The notes under the pieces: model-generated
Told to the model about the DNA's origin: nothing
Seen by the model: the letters and a program-made list of their open reading frames with translations, nothing else
The model's database searches: none
Source: Achromobacter xylosoxidans
Lineage (GTDB): Bacteria > Pseudomonadota > Gammaproteobacteria > Burkholderiales > Burkholderiaceae_B
NCBI RefSeq assembly: GCF_014490035.1
Contig: NZ_CP061008.1
Span: 4,402,001 to 4,466,000, forward strand
Direction of reading: 5' to 3'
Length of the DNA: 64,000 bases
Shown: positions 63,301 through 64,000 of the stretch, piece by piece
How positions within the stretch are numbered: the stretch's first letter is position 1
Layout of the letters: each line of letters begins with the position of its first letter
Translations under genes and position numbers: made by a program

Positions 63301-64000
63301 TCGTCAATGTATCGCTGATCGGCTTCGCAACCCATGCTCAAGCTCCGATCACGTTCAACAACCTCACGAAGGACAATCTGAGCCAGTTGATCGAGGCGAT
63401 CAACAAACTCACAATTGCGAGCGGCGATATCGCGGGCACCAACTACGAGGCGGCGTTCAACGCCACCGTGAAGTGGTTTGCTGACCAAGGCAAAGCGACC
63501 CCGAATGGGGTGAAGTTCGAAAACCTGACCTTCTTCCTGACCGACGGCAATCCGACTCAGTACTACAACAACGGCGGGAGCGTCAAAGGACCGGGTAACG
63601 ATACCGACTACAACACCATGAAGGAATCCGTCGACGCCTTCAAAGCCTTGAGTGGCACCAGCAAGGTCCACGGCATCGGTATCGGAACCGGCATCGACAG
63701 CAACATCCTGCGCTTCTTCGACAATACAGACACTGTCGGCAATGGCCAGATCTCGTTTGACTACTGGGGCTGGGACACCGTCACCGGCAAGGTTGGTTCC
63801 ATTGACATCGTCAACACCGCAAACGACCTGGCGGCCGCGCTCAAGGGAGGCAGCAGCACGAGCAATCCGGCCGAAGTCGGCCACGACACCGTCTACGGCG
63901 GCGACGGCAACGACATCATCTTCGGTGACGCGATCAACACCGACCACCTGGCGTGGGCCGGCAATCCCGCGGGATCCCACAATGGTGGCGGTCTCGACTC
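51378..64000 (+). CDS. Giant BrtA/LapA-like RTX adhesin, 3' end beyond window
   Basis: An open frame of 4,207 codons to the window edge, starting at the ATG 51378-51380 (MANTSPAVVNEISGRAWIRN). Residues 1-110 form a LapA-type retention module, then comes the LapG-type cleavage site TAAV (112-115) and the SSFVRLARILE linker. Cadherin/VCBS-like domains (GTNDGPV, DGSYVFNPGN) fill about 175-720 and a T1SS-143-like domain about 720-842. Eight 257-residue repeats cover 843-2898. More VCBS-like domains follow to about 3900, then a VWA domain (about 3931-4157; MIDAS D3939-x-S-x-S) and RTX motifs from about 4168 (GHDTVYGGDGNDIIFGD). In LapA-type systems the N-terminus holds the protein in the outer-membrane channel until LapG cuts it, under c-di-GMP control by LapD. 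lapD and lapG are not in the window. In Bordetella the equivalent is called BrtA. Confidence 0.93.
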   Translation, partial: MANTSPAVVNEISGRAWIRNSDGSLTELHQGSKVPAGSDVVTASGATVSLQVENGMPIVIGEGREVAVTGDMTGPLADPSEAAVAPPSGTDSDRLLAALRDGRDPFDELDPTAAVVAGGGDAGGSSFVRLARILETTTPLDLAYPNPSRGQEILPRLSGTGAGGDEEATPATVNTPPNALNDTGSGEQNSLVRGNLLLNDSDPDGDPLAIVSVSGRPMTPAGLTVNGSNGGTFTVLPDGSYVFNPGNEYGHLAVGETATSTISYTITDPSGATSTATVVVTITGTNDGPVSTSIADTSGIDAQTGVSYNVSSHFSDPDTTDKLTFTATGLPPGLTIDPNTGIITGTIDHSASQGGNNGVYTVTVTATDPSGATTSQDFNWDVTNPAPTAADDNGTTNEDTTLNVNAQNGVLSNDIDPDGDTLTVSQVNGATGNVGTPTAGSNGGTFTLNPDGSYSFNPGNAFQHLAVGQTATSSITYTVTDGQGGTSSATLTVEITGTNDAPTAVALQNQDNMDGDVVNYNLSGFFSDLDDGDSLVYSVDHIPGGLKFDPTTGTFTGQFANWASDHTNTGVKGEYLITVTATDKSGASVSQTFVWTVGNPVPVATNDEGATGEDNILVVNHVTEGVLGNDRDPDGDAIRVSQVNGADADVGKPVVGSNGGTFTLNADGTYTFNPGTAFQYLNDGQTATTSITYTVSDAQGATSTATLTITVTGQTDAPPVITPEDSDGNVTAGHNNVAEASGATVTGSVTVSAEAGIDKVTVGGKDVSNASAANPVVIATDKGVLTITNYDAATGKITYSYQETGGAADHSKGDDSVRDLFQVSVTDFAGETRSNDLIIQITDTAPEAKPDTATVTEDTALSASGNVITGTGADTLGADATNVVGVAKGTVGAGQNVTGNVNTAVNGEYGKIVLKADGSYTYELNNNDPRVNALLDGQQLKDTFTYTIRDADGDVSTTTITVTINGHTDGVPGVTVPDTNGADAGNVSIAENATQPVTGELTVTAPEGLATVKIGNVTLTVAELQALSPTTPRVIDGTQGKLTLTGYDATSGKITYSYQQDGTAKDHTKGDDSVTDKFTVTVTDAANQVKSDDLVVLITDTAPEAKPDTATVTEDTALSASGNVITGTGADTLGADATNVVGVAKGTVGAGQNVTGNVNTAVNGEYGKIVLKADGSYTYELNNNDPRVNALLDGQQLKDTFTYTIRDADGDVSTTTITVTINGHTDGVPGVTVPDANGADAGNVSIAENATQPVTGELTVTAPEGLATVKIGNVTLTVAELQALSPTTPRVIDGTQGKLTLTGYDATSGKITYSYQQDGTAKDHTKGDDSVTDKFTVTVTDAANQVKSDDLVVLITDTAPEAKPDTATVTEDTALSASGNVITGTGADTLGADATNVVGVAKGTVGAGQNVTGNVNTAVNGEYGKIVLKADGSYTYELNNNDPRVNALLDGQQLKDTFTYTIRDADGDVSTTTITVTINGHTDGVPGVTVPDANGADAGNISIAENATQPVTGELTVTAPEGLATVKIGNVTLTVAELQALSPTTPRVIDGTQGKLTLTGYDATSGKITYSYQQDGTAKDHTKGDDSVTDKFTVTVTDAANQVKSDDLVVLITDTAPEAKPDTATVTEDTALSASGNVITGTGADTLGADATNVVGVAKGTVGAGQNVTGNVNTAVNGEYGKIVLKADGSYTYELNNNDPRVNALLDGQQLKDTFTYTIRDADGDVSTTTITVTINGHTDGVPGVTVPDTNGADAGNVSIAENATQPVTGELTVTAPEGLATVKIGNVTLTVAELQALSPTTPRVIDGTQGKLTLTGYDATSGKITYSYQQDGTAKDHTDGDDSVTDKFTVTVTDAANQVKSDDLVVLITDTAPEAKPDTATVTEDTALSASGNVITGTGADTLGADATNVVGVAKGTVGAGQNVTGNVNTAVNGEYGKIVLKADGSYTYELNNNDPRVNALLDGQQLKDTFTYTIRDADGDVSTTTITVTINGHTDGVPGVTVPDANGADAGNVSIAENATQPVTGELTVTAPEGLATVKIGNVTLTLAELQALSPTTPRVITGTEGKLTLTGYDATSGKITYSYQQDGTAKDHTDGDDSVTDKFTVTVTDAANQVKSDDLVVLITDTAPEAKPDTATVTEDTALSASGNVITGTGADTLGADATNVVGVAKGTVGAGQNVTGNVNTAVNGEYGKIVLKADGSYTYELNNNDPRVNALLDGQQLKDTFTYTIRDADGDVSTTTITVTINGHTDGVPGVTVPDANGADAGNVSIAENATQPVTGELTVTAPEGLATVKIGNVTLTVAELQALSPTTPRVITGTEGKLTLTGYDATSGKITYSYQQDGTAKDHTKGDDSVTDKFTVTVTDAANQVKSDDLVVLITDTAPEAKPDTATVTEDTALSASGNVITGTGADTLGADATNVVGVAKGTVGAGQNVTGNVNTAVNGEYGKIVLKADGSYTYELNNNDPRVNALLDGQQLKDTFTYTIRDADGDVSTTTITVTINGHTDGVPGVTVPDANGADAGNVSIAENATQPVTGELTVTAPEGLATVKIGNVTLTVAELQALSPTTPRVITGTEGKLTLTGYDATSGKITYSYQQDGTAKDHTAGDNSVTDKFTVTVTDAANQVKSDDLVVLITDTAPEAKPDTATVTEDTALSASGNVITGTGADTLGADATNVVGVAKGTVGAGQNVTGNVNTAVNGEYGKIVLKADGSYTYELNNNDPRVNALLDGQQLKDTFTYTIRDADGDVSTTTITVSINGHTDGVPGVTVPDANGADAGNVSIAENATQPVTGELTVTAPEGLATVKIGNVTLTVAELQALSPTTPRVITGTEGKLTLTGYDATSGKITYSYQQDGTAKDHTAGDNSVTDKFTVTVTDAANQVKSDDLVVLITDTAPEAKNDTAGITEGTTAPISGNLLGNDTLGADAVTTVITTGDAKYGTLVDNGDGTWSYQLNNSLQAVQGLQAGELLTETIRYTITDADGDKSEAVLTITITGTNDLPSISSASINLSEEGLPHGIPDNTGTIDTTNAVTYSGNLTISDLDVKDTHTVTLVKPADNALTSQGKPVVWTLSDNGHTLVGKDFHGNPVITVTMTDAGGYTVTLSGQVDHPTNSVEDVLQLGIGVQVNDGHATSNGTITINIEDDSPEFGAVTNTVMENAATSATGILEFHTGADAVGATLVVSSVGQLPQNWTTSALNKSSVDIFSPNGTKIFTVTLNPEGGYTVTQHEARPGTTASIDLASSISNNPQSSYDLGYATLSAGGGKTFNANTFGSGNSFGIGNTSFDSGESFRMDFKKALSDFTLNVAEVKGSGTLNVTIWSDGVSKVITVPVNNTTGAIHITKEMLSQGTPSFSQFDSIEVAAGSGVRMSFLTTGSYTESVPAGPMDFTVGVTGTDGDGDKVNTHFNVTSTAESAVTNATNKVAEATGDTVTGTMQISAALGIVSVDVNGVDVTKATNANPVSLTTGKGTLKITGYDPATGKLTYTYTEKGKSQDHSNGKDSVHDDFTVTAKNAGGHGSSGKLTIQITDSAPEAKPDTASVTEDKVLEATGNVITGTGADAVGADVTTVVGVAKGAANANKAIEGNVDAEVNGVYGKITIHADGTYTYTLNNSDPRVNALGQGNTLSDVFSYTIRDSDGDFSTTTITITINGTNDVPVMTNDFRSVTEDVNVTAGNLTVKGAVTITDPDAGQSTFDTNTLKLTSSTHAGGALGAIVMKADGTYTYNVNNAAIQFLKAGESIVETYTVASADGSATSTITITINGVNDAPTTVDGSANLEADDSQYVFSLNDFRFDDGAEGNSLQSVIITQPPTSGTMTYNGKPVTAGMEIPKSAIEQGLLKFTPGADKQDSSFNFQVKDNGGTANGGNDTSTEHKFVISADHLVTNGNDNSGSGGKPPLNGGSGDDIILADHGGYVTNVTPGTNYNIALVVDRSGSMSAQSGSGVNRMQLVKDALVKLAADLEKHDGVVNVSLIGFATHAQAPITFNNLTKDNLSQLIEAINKLTIASGDIAGTNYEAAFNATVKWFADQGKATPNGVKFENLTFFLTDGNPTQYYNNGGSVKGPGNDTDYNTMKESVDAFKALSGTSKVHGIGIGTGIDSNILRFFDNTDTVGNGQISFDYWGWDTVTGKVGSIDIVNTANDLAAALKGGSSTSNPAEVGHDTVYGGDGNDIIFGDAINTDHLAWAGNPAGSHNGGGLD
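51711..51722 (+). other. LapG-type protease site in the adhesin (TAAV)
   Basis: ACC GCT GCC GTC encodes Thr112-Ala-Ala-Val115, inside the ELDPTAAVVAGG segment. LapG proteases cut between the two alanines of a TAAG/PAAG/TAAV-type site about 110 residues from the N-terminus of LapA-like proteins, exactly this position. Confidence 0.75.
53904..60071 (+). repeat. Eight tandem 771-bp repeats in the adhesin gene
   Basis: Units start at 53904, 54675, 55446, 56217, 56988, 57759, 58530 and 59301; each is exactly 771 bp (257 codons). Copies are almost identical in DNA. Each unit encodes one VCBS-like domain (PDTATVTEDTALSASGNVITG ... TVTINGHTDG) and one T1SS-143-like domain (NGADAGNVSIAENATQPVTG ... 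VLITDTAPEAK). Partly matching, diverged sequence flanks the array on both sides (53530-53903, 60072-60400 and 61530-62350). Confidence 0.97.

Overview
High-GC betaproteobacterial chromosome, most likely Alcaligenaceae of the Bordetella/Achromobacter type. This rests on gene content and order (leuC-leuD-leuB-asd-fimV-truA-trpF, comM-ubiK-glnK-amtB, a gshB/EIIA/HPr/EI cluster) and on a BrtA/LapA-type RTX adhesin locus; no rRNA or marker phylogeny was available. No phage, insertion sequence or CRISPR array was recognised.

Layout. (1) 1-12.7 kb, housekeeping, mostly minus strand: pheS (cut by the window edge), rplT and rpmI, then a 9-kb block (comM, ubiK, a lipoprotein, glnK-amtB, ptsI-ptsH-EIIA, gshB), then infC and thrS. 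The block splits the usual thrS-infC-rpmI-rplT-pheS order, and rpmI has its own strong promoter and long leader. (2) 12.7-17.4 kb: a NarL-type response regulator, hemN, a small unknown gene and a membrane glycosyltransferase. (3) 17.5-26.1 kb: a FadR-type regulator, then a peptide-type ABC transporter, a cupin, an acetylpolyamine-deacetylase-like enzyme and an EamA transporter, read from a sigma-54-type promoter resembling that of glnK. (4) 26.1-32 kb: a LacI regulator divergent from a TRAP transporter and a pentonate dehydratase, with a perfect 20-bp operator palindrome between them: a sugar-acid uptake and catabolism locus. (5) 32-35 kb: a DUF454 protein, a six-TM chemoreceptor, a LysE exporter and tRNA-Val(GAC). 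(6) 35.2-44.8 kb, minus strand: trpF, an orphan TRAP binding protein, truA, a FimV-like protein with 62 collagen-like triplets, asd, leuB, leuD, leuC. (7) 45.3-64 kb, plus strand: a type I secretion operon (TolC-like protein, 70-residue unknown, ABC exporter, HlyD-type adaptor), a LuxR regulator with a degenerate receiver, and a giant adhesin running off the window end.

The adhesin is the main feature: at least 4,207 residues, with a LapA-type N-terminal retention module and a TAAV LapG-type cleavage site, eight near-identical 257-residue repeats (771 bp each), a VWA domain with an intact MIDAS motif, and the start of RTX repeats. The genes upstream supply all three parts of its secretion channel. 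The best leads are the mosaic repeat array, the unexplained 70-residue gene, the degenerate-receiver regulator, the collagen-like FimV, the shared sigma-54 control of ammonium uptake and the ABC/deacetylase cassette, and the split ribosomal-protein/tRNA-synthetase operon.
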